From Mactromeris polynyma (Eukaryota; Mollusca; Bivalvia; Venerida; Mactridae), in assembly GCA_032209605.1 (NCBI GenBank), contig JASFXZ010000052.1, positions 248,001 to 312,000 on the forward strand: a DNA stretch of 64,000 bases. Direction: 5' to 3'. Each line of letters starts with the position of its first letter. Within the stretch, counting starts at the first letter, position 1. The notes beneath the pieces are model-generated. The model was not told the origin of the DNA. It worked only from the letters and a program-made list of their open reading frames with translations, and did not search any database. Positions 32,069 to 45,293 of the stretch are shown here, in pieces. Both the position numbers and the translations under genes were made by a program.

Positions 32069-35000
32069 TCACATCTTGCTGGGCTGTATAGATTCCAACC
32101 ATGAAAATTCCTGAAAGTAAAAAATAAAGTCAATGTTGAAACACAGTGTGATCTATTGTTTTTTACTTTTCATGCCAATTTATTTAGGTTTGAAAGCAGT
32201 TTATGCTTGGCTTGAATCGCTCTCGAGTCTCTTGCCAGGGAAAAACTAGGGGTTAAAGTTTATAAACCCAGTATGGAGACCAGTCTGAGAATGCAGTATT
32301 GCCATTGATGAATTTAAATCCTGTGCACCAAAACAACCAATCAGATGCCTGGGTTTTGGAGACTGGTATTAACACTTCAATTCATATTCTCAGAATCTGT
32401 ATTCCCATATCCACCATGCTTCAACTGTGAGCATTTACAGTAATCTTTACAGTAGAAATAAAGGGAATACCAAATGTTGAAGTGATAAATAAAAACCAGT
32501 TTAGAGGTGCACAAGTGGATTTTTAGCACTGTAGTAATATTTAACACTAGTATAGCCATAAAAACTAAATAAAAAATTGATTACCTACCAACTCATTTAT
32601 TTTTTGCTGGGTAAAGTTATGCCAAATAATTTTTTTAAGGATGGCCTTAGAGCAAACTTTACATGCAACCATATCATAGAGAATCCATGATTTACCTGAG
32701 CTCTCCTATCTGCCGTTGTGTTTATCATAATATTGACCATTGAGGCTTGGGATTTATTGGCCATTGATTCTTTCAATGCTTTCTGTATGTCCTCTGGTTT
32801 CTCGACAAAATATCCGTTACCACCAAATGCAGAGAGAACTTTGTCGTATCTCGCATTAGGAGACAGAACTGTGGGCGGATGGCTGGAATGGAAGTAAAAG
32901 TATGAAATAATTAGATGGTACACCAGAAATTTTGATGCATATACATTTGTATACTGTTCTTTTAATTTAACAGCCACATCATCCCAGAAATATGCAATCA
33001 GTATAGGTGCTGCTTGCCACTGACATTACAACAACTAGAAATGTGTCTATAAGATACAATTGACCCCACTTTACTCAATCAATGAGTGTAACTCTATCTT
33101 TGGAAAATAAATCCAATAAAAAAACAAGTGTTTAATTTCAAGTGATCAGTTATAAATGATACATAAGTGTCTAACTGTTTGTTAAGCCTAGACGCAAACA
33201 TATCTATGTCGGGCCTAAAAAACTGATAACAAATTCTCTCGAAAATTTCATGCTTGAGCATCCATTCTGTTGAATTAGAAAAATTTCTTGAATAAAAATC
33301 CGCAAAATAGTTAGTTTTACCCGGTATGTGTATAGCCGATATGTAAATGTCTTTGTCTAAACACCAGTGCCATATTGATTTAGCCAACAGATCTAGCTTA
33401 ACAGACAGTGGTGTATATATTTGGAGGGTTTGCGCATGATGTTGCGCAGGTATACGCCATACGGCGGTAAATTTAAAATATTCAGAATTTAGTTTCTATG
33501 GGGATGTCACCTATTATTAAAATGGCTGAGGTTTTGAAAGAGGTCCTTAGAAGTAACTCTGAGGCAAGGAACTTGGTGTCAGATGCACTTACCATATTTG
33601 GACAGGTTTAATATTTTTTGTCGGTTAGGAGAAGGTATGCTTTGAAACCACAATTAAAAAAGAAATACCACAGTCTGTGTAATTTGTCTATGCCCATTAC
33701 AGATAAACTCTTCGGAGATGACATTTCTAAAGACATTAAGCAGTGTGACTCATTAGTTTCTTTAGGAAAGGATAGTTATGGTTATTCATATAGAAGTTCC
33801 AAATACAGAGGTGGTCGTCAAACGTACAGGCGTCCTTACCAAGGACAGAGATATGTGCCTTACCCTACTAGAGGGCAGTACAATGCTCGGACCACACGAG
33901 GCAGACAACCTAGAAAACAGTATAATGTTGCTCACACTTCTACTTCGACCCCAAACGGATATGCAGGCCCAAACGGCCAAATGTAAAGGTGAGTAATAGT
34001 GTAGGGAACTTACAGAATTGTTTTCATGAGTGGAGAAAACTAACGAACGACCAGTGGATTCTTGGTGCTATTTTAGGTTATAAAATTGATTTTACCGATC
34101 AGCCTTACCAAACCAGAATTCCACAAGAAATTCCTTTCAGTTGTGAAATTAAATCTCTTGTTGAAAAGGAAATTGCCTTGTTATTACAGAAAGGCGCCAT
34201 TGTACAGTCTAGCCCAGAAGAGGGGCAATTTATTTCAATTTTATTTATATGACGTTTTGTTACTCCAGGTCAAACACTTGATGAGATATAAGAGACACAA
34301 ACTTTAGTCAGACAAACGGACAGACGGATAATGGTAAATGTAAGAGACCCCCTCTAGGTGAGGACACAAAAACATTTTAAAATCAACTTTTCATTGAGAG
34401 AAGAAATAGTATTCTTATCATGGAAGATTAGCTATGTGAATGTGATCACCTGAATCACTATACAATTGTTTGTTATGAAAATTGTTTCACATTATGAAAT
34501 ACCTCAGAAGTCTGTCAGTCTCTTCTAAACTGTTGAAAACATCTTCATTGAAACTTCTAGTTATACCATTGTTATTAATAATGACAAACACAATTGGAAG
34601 ACGATATCTGAAATGTAAGCACATAAAATTAATATTAACCATTCAGAATATGTAGTTGCGGTGTTTAACGCCATTTTCAACAATGGCGTAGATGTGTACA
34701 GTAGACAGTTGATTTAACAAGTGGTCCTGGGTTACCAACCAGTAATAACCTGTTCTTCTGCAAGCAAAAAATCAATTCCCCACATGAATCAGAGGTGGAG
34801 GACAAATAACTTTAGAATGTTTTATCTTCAGTCAAACTGTAACATAGAACATAAACATCACCAAGGGTTTGAACCCAACAAACTCAGCCAAGTAGTGCAC
34901 TTTTGGAGGTTTGATGAAATTGGTCAATACCTGTGTTAAAGCTGCTATAGGACAATGAACATACTAAGACAATTGCCTTTCCAAAATGACAGAATTCTAT

Positions 35001-38000
35001 CTCCCCTGAGAACAATGCACAATGTACTCTATGCCGTTGATAGTCGTAACTCTTCAAAGTTGTGTCTTTTATAAAGTATAAGATTTAAAGTCATAATTAC
35101 ACATTTTTTTCATTTTACCATTAAATAAATACATATATCTCAATGCTTGCCAAATAGAGCCACCCTATACCAGATCAAAAAGAACATTTCCTTAACGTAT
35201 ATAGTAATATCTTCAACAATTTTACCACATCAAAAGACATGCCAGGCTGTCTGGCAAATTTGACGAACTCTGATATCTACCTGCAGACTGTTTCAACTTC
35301 AAACCCAGAGAAACCAAAAGCACTATCTCCCTGAATACAAATGACACGTTTCTCTGGTGCGTGGTCCCGACAGTAGACTGCTGCTGCAATAGCAAACCCC
35401 ACTCCAACACCCATTGTACCAAAAGTTCCGGCGTCAAGTCTGAAACATATGGCAACTATTTTCACAAGAAAAACAGAGTTGAACAAAGGGGTTATATTGC
35501 TCATTTGAAGTATGTCTCCGGTATTCTTGGAAACAATGCTATGAAAATGAACAAACTCACGACATTATTGAACAGTTGAATGACTGCATAAATTTTAAGA
35601 ACATAGCTGTACACAGTAGCAACATCAGACCATAGTATATTTACTCAACAAATAAAAGCAACTCATCATCTTATTTTCCATTGATTTTTTTTCGAATATC
35701 AAGATTTATTACATGGTTGCCTATTCCTGCTATATTTCTTACCCCAAACTTTGATTTTCTAAAATAAGTATTTTTATTTTTAAGTCAAGACCATTTGATA
35801 AAAACATGATCATAAAAACCAAAGGGTATACATAACAAGACTAGTGCTAGTATACAGCCCATTGGCTACTAAGAAAATACTGAATCTGGCTACTAAAATT
35901 TGCAAAATGGTCTCAAAGTAGCAAATTTTACAATAAAATTGCATAAGTTCATTTTTTAATTACATACTTATCAAATCTTGAAACCAAACTTGTCAAACTC
36001 ATACCACCCTCACACTTAAGTTGGACTGCATATACATTGTATTCTATTTATAGATCCATGGATTTAATTTTTGTGACAAATCCCTGAGAGATGAAAACAT
36101 GATCCTATGTGTAAACGTGTTTCACATACCTGTGTCTAGGTAATGCATTAGGTATACATGTACGACTGATATCCATGGTGTTTGCCCCTTCACTGATGAC
36201 AATAGCATCTCTTGGAATTATTTTATTCACCTGAAAGTATGCAAAATACAGAAATAAAAGGACATACACAAGGGAATGCAATGGTCGTTTCAAAATATAT
36301 AGCCACTATAAAAAGAAATGCAAACTTTAGGTACAAAGCCATCAACCAAGACACCCGTAGACCAGAAAGATAAAGAAAATAGTTTACAGTAAAACCTCAA
36401 TAATAAGACCACCCTTGGGACCCTAGAAAAGTGGTATTCATTCTGAGATGGTCTTAATATGAATTCATATTGAGGTTGAATAAAGAGCAAAATGGTGAAA
36501 ATGGTCTTAAAAATTGTGTTCTTAATTTTGAGGTGGTCTTATTATTGAGGTGGTCTTTAAGTGAGGTTTTACAGTATAATCATATTATACCTCATCAAAG
36601 GCAGCATAGTAGTTAAGTGGAACAGTTTTATCTTGCGATGATTTCTGTACACTCAATCTGTTTTTCTCCAATTTCTCATTCAGTTCATTCCACCATGGAG
36701 CATTGGAGTCAAAAACAAAAGGTCGCCTTGCAAGTTCTTCATTTATCTGCAAGATAAAAATTCAAATTTGATTAATACACAGATGATCATGTTTCAGTGG
36801 CCATCTGAATTAAGCAGCCACATGTGTTAAACAGTAAATTTAATGAATCTAATCAAAGACTTCTTTTCCTGGGTACATCAGCCACCTGCATCAAGAGCCG
36901 TTTCAATTTATAGTGGGCTATTCGAAACCATGTATTATTCGAACTAAAATTTCGGACCTGATGAATTCCATTGAACGAGGTTCAACCTGTATTATATTTT
37001 ACATAAAAAATCATCAAGGCATATACTGTAGAAGTGATGAAGATCACAACCTATAAATGGTAGTGAATTTCGAGAATGTACGAAAGTCATGAAAATATCA
37101 GTCAGCATAAATTTTCTCCTCCACAGAAAAATATTTTCACATACTTAAATCCAAGTACCCATAACAATGATTACCACATTGAAGCATGTGAAATGTCTGA
37201 TATCAGTGATTTGTGAGCTTTTGGACTTGTTAAAAATATCAACGTATACAGAAACAAATTTAGAATCTTGGTAAAATAAACACTAATCAGCCAAAAATAC
37301 CAGTATGATAAGAAGGAAGAAGAAGATCCACTTACCTGTGCAAGAACACACTTAAGATCTCCAGCAATACCCACTGCAGGGTGAACATTGTTACCAATCT
37401 CTTCAGGTGATATGTCTATCTGTAAGAATAAAAAACAACAACATTTTAGTCAGTTATAAATACAGTCAGACTTTGTTCAATCCAATTCATTGGGTCTGAA
37501 TTATTTTCACAATAATACATGGTCTCGAATGATACTTATTTCAGAAAATACCAAGTATTCTGATAGAAGGGTATTGAATAAACAAGGTCTGAATGTACAC
37601 TAAATTGAAGGATAAAAGTGAAACAACTCTCTCTTTATTCATATGCAGGAAGATTAGTTTTACTTTCATCTTTCAAAATGCATGAAACAAGTAATATAGT
37701 GGTTATTCCCCCTTGCTCAGTTATTATTTTGGTTCATAGCAGGGGGATAATAGTGGTAGCATCTGTAATATGCAAAAAAGATGCAAAATAAGTAAGGTTA
37801 AACTAAACTAAAGGTGATGTACTTTTTAATTCCTACTCAACACACAAAGGTTTTACAAACAGTTACTATAATCAAATTACAATCCATTGGTGACAGCCAT
37901 ACTTTTATAAGGATTCTGGCTATGCTGAAATGGTTTCATGTTAACAGAATATGTACCTGTATAATTTTGACATCAGGTCGGAATCTGGGTGGAGCTCCAA

Positions 38001-41000
38001 AATGTAGAATCCAGTTCAGTCTTGCACCAAGTAATAAAATAACATCTGCATCTTTTAATGCCCTGAAGTTTATATTATAGTTATTATATGTATGGTAAAT
38101 ATTCAAAAAAATGACCAAGATGACGGAAGATAGCTCATCTGAATTTCTTAACACAAAAAGGCAAAAAAAGTTATTAGGAAACTAGCTTTGCACATAGCTG
38201 CCTTGAATTCTTAATACATTTGTAGACAAAAATGATGCTAACAATTCTGTCTGAGGTTCACCGAACAAATTATTGTTTTTGAAATATGCAGAAACTGAAT
38301 TAGCAATTTCCAACCAGAGGATTTTCTGAGTGAGGACTTATTGCATCTCAATAAAACATTCATTATTATTTTAGGTACAGTTTTAGAATCAGTACTCCAG
38401 TTATACAGTAAAACCTCACTTAAAGACCGCCTCAATAATAAGACCACCTCAATAGACCACAATGTTTAAGTCCATTTTCACTGTTTTGCTCCTTATTTAA
38501 CCTTGATATTAAAACCATCTCAATATTAAGACCAGTTTTCAAGGGTCCCAAGGGTGGTCTTATTATTGAGGTTTTAGTGTATTTGGTAGTCTGTATGGGT
38601 GTCATGATTATGAACAATTCACAATTACCCACTGAAGAATGGGGATTCACTTATCACCAGTAGTAAGCAGTGTAGGGTCATCAATTGGAATGATGTATAT
38701 TGATTGAATTGCTATTTGACTTAGTACTAAATACCATAAGGTGCTGATAAAGACAATGTCAAAAAACAGACTGTCAAATTCCAAATGTACATCACAAGTA
38801 CTTTGACTTTAATTTCTCTTATCACAAGTACAACAGTTACTGTAAATTTGAACATTTTGAAAAACAGTTTTTTGCAAAGTTGTGCACATTAACTGTAACA
38901 AGAATATGTTATAGTCATGTTTTGCTGCACACCCACTACTAAACCATTACTAAAAAGAGTTTGACAAGCACTAAATTTATTTCACAAATGAGAAACATTC
39001 AATTTTAAAGTGCATGAACTAAATATAGACCCCACTACGGCTACTGCTTGGGTCAAAAATTAGAATTTAAACACGTCAAGAATTAGCACTGATAAAATGT
39101 TGTAACACCTTAATAATGTACAGTTGTACAAGATTAACCCTGACCTAGTTACACTTCATACTACAGACAAGATGATACAACCTCTCATGCTGTATTAGTA
39201 CAAACCCTTTTGTTGAAATGAGGTTTGAGCCAGACATTAAAATTACTTATGATGATCTTAGGATAAGACTATATGAAAGCATGTTATGAAGGAAGTGAAA
39301 ACAAAAGTCGTTTAGCAAAAGCATTTTAAATAACATACAAGTAAAACCTCAGTAATACGACCACCTTTGGAACCCTTGTTAAGTGGTCTAATTATTGAGG
39401 TGGTCTTAATATAGATATTGAATAAAGAACAAAATAGGGAAAATGGACTTGAACATTTAGTTCTTAATTTTGAGGTGGTCTTATTATTGAGGTGGTCTGT
39501 AAGTGAGGTTTAATGTATATACAACAGTACAGATGACTCAGTACAGAGCAACCTCTCTACAACAACCCTCTCTTGAACATCAACCTCTCCTCAACTAATT
39601 TGTCAGTTTTCCTGTTTTAAAAAATTACAACCAAGTTAACCTCGTCAGAGCAACAACCTCCAACAATCAAAATTTGGGACTTCCAAAGGGCATTGCACTT
39701 CAGATGTTGTACTGTATATTGGATTAACAATTTCTGTAAAACCTCACTTAAAGACAACCTCAAAATTAGGACTACCTCATGAATAAGACCATATTTTCAT
39801 GAACCAGTTATAAATTTTCTTCCAAATTTTAACTCAATTTTAATCATACCATCTTACAACACATGGTGGTCTTATCATCGACGTTTGGCTGTATGAAAAA
39901 AAAAGATTCATACTTACTTGGACCTAGCTGGTGCTACGCACAGTGGGTGTTCATCTGGCAATGTACCTTTACCCATTGGAGTAGGAAGAAATGGTAATTT
40001 ACAGTTTTCAACCAATGTTTTGAGTTCATTCTCACACTGAGAATATCCAGCACCTAAAGATGGAAAAGTAATTTATGTTAGTTTTTGGGGTGGTCATTTT
40101 ATGTACTGGGGACATCCGCATAATCAGGGTGGAGGAAGATCTGAGGCGCTCTCCTTGCATTATTTTTGGCACAGATCAACACCTGGGTACAACCGTCAAC
40201 CTTCTGTAAACCATCACATACAAATCATACATCCCAGGTAGAATTCATACCCATAGTGGTTTCAGCCAAGTGATTTGAAGTTGGCAATCATACCACTCAT
40301 CAATGGACACCCCTTTTAAGGTATAACACCATTTCTCTGCATTACATGTATTTCAATTATGACAGTGGTCATTTAAATTGCATTCCTAGCGTTACATATA
40401 CAAGCAAGTGACAATTTCTCCAATATTTAAAACTTCAATCCATGTCCTCAATAGCGTAACTATTTGAAAAATATACTTACCTTTTCCTACGATGACAAGT
40501 GGTCGTTTAGCAGATTTTAGAACATCTACAGCCTTTCGTACATCATCGGCTGAAGCACATATTTTTGGTGGTGGGGGACATTGTGGTATGTATCTTACAT
40601 TCTTCTCATTTACTTGAGTCATGACCAAGTTTCCAGGAATGTCTATATACACTGGACCTGGTCGACCATATATACTTGTTCTGTATGCCTGTAGATTGAT
40701 ACATATTTATCCTTTAGTTATCATACAATACAAGACTGACTCTATTCAAAGTACTAAATTGTAGTTAACGAAGAGTAGGAGACAAATGATATAACTCGAG
40801 ACAAAACAGCACTCAAATAATGCAGAGTTCTATACCGTTTAAGTGGTAAAGTTAGCGCTGTGGAAATGTTGACAAATCTCACAAATTCATGAAACTAGTC
40901 AAAAATAACAGCCAGCAAGAATTTCTTCATTCACAGAACTGTATTTCACATATTTGACTACTAAGTGCAACAATACAGACTTTTCCGTGATTTGCACACA

Positions 41001-44000
41001 TTTCTGCTAACAAAATGATCTGTTTGACTCTTGCTCTTATACAGTATTATGCTTCTATAGTATGTACTATAGAAGTGATAAAGGGAGAGAACTATAGACC
41101 ATATCTTCTATGGTATTATGCAACAAGATATTATTTAATCCATGGACAACTTTCAGTTTATTACCAGATGTCGACCCTGTGACCTATAACTCAGTTATCT
41201 GAGACTTTTTTAAGAATGTTTGCCACTAAATGATATTATATACAACATTCAGACAAACCTTTTCCACATAGTACGGAATTCTTTCTATTCTGCTTGGCTG
41301 ACATGTAAATTTACTGTATAATCTAGAGCATTCAACTTGTGGATATTCCTGGAATGCTCCCATTTTGTCCTGATCCCGTTCTGATGATCCACCAATAACA
41401 ATCATTGGCCTAAATTTAAGAATGGCATGTAACAGACCAATATATGCAAATAATAGGCTTAGCACACAAGTCGAAAGAGCTAACACACCATTTTTTTATT
41501 TTGAAAATTATGACATTATGACTAAGTGATCTGAAATAATGAATGTAACTCATTGATAGTTCAGTTAATTTAAATCATAAAGATTATTGTTTGAAAACTG
41601 CAATCAAAATCAACATAAATGTATAAAGTGGCTTCTTAGAAAATGTGTGAAATAGTACTGGTGGGTAAGCATTATTATTTATTCAATGCAATCCACAGCT
41701 ACAATTATAGAAACCTGATATGAGTATTGCATTGATTAAATAATAAAAGCATCAGAGCTCTCCATAAAAAATACTTTTTTTTCATCGAATTAAACGGCAT
41801 AATGGCATATTTGTATTCATTTTGTAACAAACTAATTATTTACTAAACTTAAAAGTACTAATGTACTGGGACTAGATAAATGTATGAATTTTTGGAGGTT
41901 TTGGACCTCCATGTAATTGTTACAGCAAATAGCTAACAATGGTAGTTGTTGAACACGAAAAAGTCAGAGGATAGATACAGAACATATTCATACCAGCAAT
42001 TCTCCATGGCATTTGACATTCCAGCTAAAGCATGAACCAATCCCGGTCCAGACACAACCAAACATACAGCAGGTCTGAAAAATGATTGTTTACATTCATT
42101 GTACATTGACAAACTACTGAGAAACCTCTCTAGAGAAGCACTCACCTGACTTCTCAACTTTTCTTTAACAAAATTGCTTTTTCCCCGCTAGTAAGATTTA
42201 CTGTCAATTTAACCTCTCTCAAGCAGCCACCTCTCAACAATGGCCAAATGGGTATCATCTAAAGGGTGCTGCTCTGGAGAGGTTGTATTGCTATTGAATC
42301 CAGGGGCCATATTCACAAAGCGTCTAAGATTATAATATTTCTTCCATATACTAGAAATGTCTCAAATATGGCAAAATTTTACTTAAGGTTTTAAGTATTT
42401 CTTAAAAGCTATTCACAAAGCAATTCTAAGAATTATTTCAGTCCTAAATAGCCTACTTTTGTCCTTTTATCCTTTTTGACTAAGATTTTTCTACAACATG
42501 TATATTGTACATCAAAATGATATCATTTTTTAAGCACTCCAAAATAAACAATCACAGTAATCATATAAAACGAGGAATAGTATTCATAATCATATTACCC
42601 AATTGCATGTCAGTGCATGTGTGGTGTACTAAGTGGGTACTTAACTGTACAATGTACCAGACTGGTCTTCACCAATTGATGAATATAATAGCAGTACTTT
42701 AATATGTGTCCTGAAATAACTTTTCAAGGGTTTGTTGCAAGATTGTTTCATGACACATCCATTATCCATGGAGGCCACTGTGTGATAGATGATATTACCG
42801 TCATATTATGAGTCACTTCAGTCATATTATAGTTGTATATATGTGCATTCAACTGCCCATTCAGAAATATTTTAGTTCACATTAGGAAACTGTTCATGAC
42901 TAGGCTGTCCACTTTACAACATAAATTATTTATGTGTTTAAAATGTTAGATACTTTGTGAATACCGTCCCAAAATATTCAATAACAAAATTACGTATATC
43001 TCTTAAATATTTTGTTTTTAAATGAATATGAGACAATATATTCCAATATCACTATCGAGCAAGAGAAAACACACAGAATACTGAGCATTTAGCTTACCTC
43101 CCTGTCATGTAACCAATGGCCGAGGCAGCATAGGAAGCCTGTAACAGTTGTAAGATAAGTAATAATCTGTAAAATACTCCAAACCAATTAATTTTCAATT
43201 AAACAATGATAGTGATTATAGTTCAATTAGCAAAAGTGAAACACTCAAAATTTAAAATATCAGTTTGTGTGAGCTAAATATCAGTGATGAAATACATTAT
43301 CAAGTGACATTGCATTTTTTTCTCTTCTTAGATGATTATAATTGTGGTATTTTCAAACCACTCAAATTACAATTCATTTCACACATGGAATCTTCCATTA
43401 ATTTTGATATTGCCATGTTTCTATTTTTCTAAACTGAAAGTGGTCTATTATAGATATCCAAATTAAAATAGGGTTTTTTGACAAATTGGAAAGGATTGTC
43501 TAGTTAATCATTTTACTGTAAACTGAAATTCCTTTGTTGTTTGTGGCAATATTTCCAATTTGTTACCAAAGAAAATATAGACTTTTACCAGACCAGACGT
43601 TTCAAACGATAACACATCCTTTATCAACAAAAAGAAATAGAAATAAACGGGCATTAATAAGCAGGACGAATATATTACTAACCGCCTGTTCATTTCTCAT
43701 GCCAATATATTTGATTCCTTCTCTCTGACAGGCCATTGCCACTTCAATGACAGGTATACCCACAATGCCAAATACATACTCGATGCCCTGAAAAAAAGAG
43801 GAGTATTAAATGCTGTCTTTCAGTTTAATTATATTTATGTTACACCGACAGTGAAATAAGTTTACTGGTTATAGTTTTACTCTCTATGACTTCTTTTAGA
43901 GTGAATAACCAGCACTTGTGCAATACTCATGAAGCTTGTGGTTTAAACACACTCAAGCCAGGGTTCAAACTCGCAGCCATCATATCGATCAGAATTCAGA

Positions 44001-44574
44001 GGCTTTACACCATGTCTCTGTGAAAGTCATGTGTGCCCAACATTTACTTAGATTCTACGCTTAGAGGCAATGATTGATCATCTTTTACACAGCCCAAGTT
44101 TGCATAACTAAGATTGGAGACCGGATTATGCATGCAGTCTTGGCATTGGTTAATTATGAATCTGCATTCAGTATAAGTTACAACTTCAGACCCAAGTACT
44201 TAAACTGGATAAATTCGATTTTAATTGATCCTAATAAAGTAACTAAACTGATTAATTCAGATTTCTTAACGGACGACATGTAAACGTTTACATTAATTAC
44301 ACGTATTTACATATTTTCATTCATTGATATCGTAAAATAAGGAAGTATTAAATCAGTGAACGATCTAATTAATGACCTACTATATTTGCACCTCAGTTGA
44401 TGAGTACCTGTTTGTGCTACACTTATTCAAAACAAGGTAAAAAACATTCAATTAAACAAATCATAAACATTACAGAACACTGCCACTAATACAAATTGCA
44501 TTTAATCTTACCTGGTCTTTGAAAGACTTAGCAAGTACAGCGCAGCCTTCTACTGTGTTTGAATCGTCTGCCAT
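32069..44574 (-). CDS. HACL1: 2-hydroxyacyl-CoA lyase 1, peroxisomal (complete, 15 exons)
   Basis: A thiamine-diphosphate enzyme that cleaves 2-hydroxyacyl-CoAs to formyl-CoA and a shortened aldehyde in peroxisomal alpha-oxidation. Exons: 44512-44574, 43683-43787, 43098-43138, 41994-42074, 41259-41409, 40481-40688, 39918-40053, 37957-38062, 37336-37419, 36591-36746, 36130-36230, 35281-35439, 34503-34607, 32696-32882 and 32069-32110. They sum to 1725 bases, 574 residues (human about 578), and every junction is in phase. The catalytic glutamate is in GMRNEQA (Glu54). FGIVGIP and [18 protein letters not shown] mark the N-terminal domain. EGANTMDI (391-398), GDSAFGFSG (448-456) and NNN (475-477) form the cofactor- and Mg-binding segment. 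The C-terminus is Ser-Lys-Met, a PTS1 import signal (human SNM). After NNNGI the sequence diverges from the vertebrate protein. The introns hold many MITEs and DIRS debris. Confidence 0.96.
33094..33405 (-). pseudogene. DIRS-like retroelement fragment, RNase H side
   Basis: The minus-strand words [18 protein letters not shown], then [11 protein letters not shown] and [17 protein letters not shown] match the RNase H end and linker of DIRS-type polyproteins. The piece is truncated at both ends and lies in the HACL1 intron between exons 13 and 14. Confidence 0.7.
33498..34252 (+). pseudogene. DIRS-like retroelement fragment, Gag-like and RT start
   Basis: The plus strand reads [17 protein letters not shown] then a stop near 33608. 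A Gag-like frame continues (33618-33986; basic Arg/Gly/Tyr-rich end), followed by a +/- frame change to [19 protein letters not shown], then [20 protein letters not shown] and LLQKGAIVQ, the stretch just before RT in DIRS elements. It breaks off before the RT catalytic core. It is in opposite orientation to the RNase H piece just to the left. Confidence 0.68.
34722..34812 (+). repeat. Dispersed repeat family C
   Basis: Shares GTCCTGGGTTACCAACCAGT, TAACCTGTTCTTC and AATCAGAGGTGGAGGAC with copies at 52225-52330 and 63782-63885, all on the plus strand. Likely a SINE-type repeat. Lies upstream of exon 13 in HACL1. Confidence 0.65.
36385..36576. mobile_element. MITE family A
   Basis: TACAGTAAAACCTCAATAAT to GTGAGGTTTTACAGTA. 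The element ends 15 bp from the donor of HACL1 exon 10 (36591). Confidence 0.88.
36895..36992 (-). mobile_element. MITE family B fragment
   Basis: On the minus strand it reads GGTTGAACCTCGTTCAATGG, then TCAGGTCCGAAATTTTAGTT, the same order as 24131-24306. Confidence 0.6.
37463..37601 (+). mobile_element. MITE family B fragment
   Basis: CAGACTTTGTTCAATCCAAT, TTCATTGGGTCTGAATTATT and ATACCAAGTATTCTGATAGA align with family B order. Confidence 0.55.
38404..38581. mobile_element. MITE family A, near-consensus copy
   Basis: TACAGTAAAACCTCACTTAA at the left, GTCTTATTATTGAGGTTTTA and GTGTA at the right. In the HACL1 intron between exons 7 and 8. Confidence 0.88.
39336..39517. mobile_element. MITE family A
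   Basis: TACAAGTAAAACCTCAGTAA to GTGAGGTTTAATGTA. HACL1 intron. Confidence 0.82.
39540..39716. mobile_element. MITE family D (GCAACCTCTC type)
   Basis: GTACAGAGCAACCTCTCTAC at the left and GATGTTGTACTGTA at the right. Related words (CAACCTC, CTCTGGAGAGGTTGTA) recur at 42118-42292 and 62540-62630. It resembles family A in layout but not in sequence. Confidence 0.6.
39735..39893. mobile_element. MITE family A, diverged
   Basis: TGTAAAACCTCACTTAAAGA to GTGGTCTTATCATCGACG, then GGCTGTA. Ends 25 bp from the HACL1 exon 7 donor. Confidence 0.7.
42118..42292. mobile_element. MITE family D
   Basis: GAGAAACCTCTCTAGAGAAG at the left, TGCTCTGGAGAGGTTGTATT at the right. HACL1 intron. Confidence 0.55.
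42301..42974. mobile_element. TIR element with TATTCACAAAG ends
   Basis: The left end AGGGGCCATATTCACAAAGC is answered on the minus strand by TGGGACGGTATTCACAAAGT at the right. The same motif repeats internally (GCTATTCACAAAGC near 42410). Its ends resemble those of the element at 51679-52052. Non-coding, in HACL1 intron 3. Confidence 0.6.
43918..44025 (-). repeat. tRNA-derived SINE fragment
   Basis: On the minus strand AGACATGGTGTAAAGCCTC is followed by GCTGCGAGTTTGAACCC, matching the SINE at 3285-3375. HACL1 intron 1. Confidence 0.5.
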
Positions 44575-45180
44575 TTTTAGATCATGTGACCAAAATGAGT
44601 TAGTTTGATGGTGTGACAGTTTATCTTATACACCGTCTCCCCGCGAAGAAACAAATGTACCCAAATATACCCAAATCTTCTCCATGTGTTCTTAAATCTC
44701 TCCTTCTAATTAGTATGGTTATTTGGGCAGAATTTACATCCATACTATACCTTCAGTCACTTCAATTAAAAGAACCAATCCTCAACGTGTTTTTTTTATT
44801 TATAATGTAACAGACTTTCCTGTTTGTATTCATACTAATTATATACCTAAGTCTCAAATTCATATAATTTAAATCGCTACCCACGTGCACAACGTTGCTA
44901 CACAAGGTACGTACAAGAGCGTATATATATATATCTACCAGAGGTACTAAATCTTCGTCTCTTCTAATACTTGCATGTGTCTATTTTCTGTCTTTACTTT
45001 TGTTTTTTCTCTTTTTTTTCTGTATTCTTGCGCACCGTTGAAGAAATGTCAAGTTTGACAGTTCAACGTACTGATGTAGATGTAATACAATGTGCCTCTC
45101 TCAATATTAGATAGTTCCTTCATTTACAATATTTTCCTCCCTTGTTCAGAATTGTCGGCAATATTGATAGGCAAATTTCC

Positions 45181-45293
45181 TTAAAGTTTATATAAGGAAT
45201 ATCTATATATGTAAACGATGATAATTATAAGATATAGTATAATAACTTGTTCATTATGCTTATATCGGCAGTTGGATCAGTAAGTTAAAAAAG
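45181..45293. repeat. Tandem duplication, copy 1 (empty site)
   Basis: A 113-bp unit starting TTAAAGTTTATATAAGG and including GATGATAATTATAAGATATA and GGCAGTTGGATCAGTAAG. It lacks the insertion found in copy 2. Confidence 0.92.

Noticed and set aside
33618..33986. Independent host gene encoding an Arg/Gly/Tyr-rich protein
   Set aside because: It is continuous with DIRS-like RT-start sequence and sits in a HACL1 intron on the other strand.
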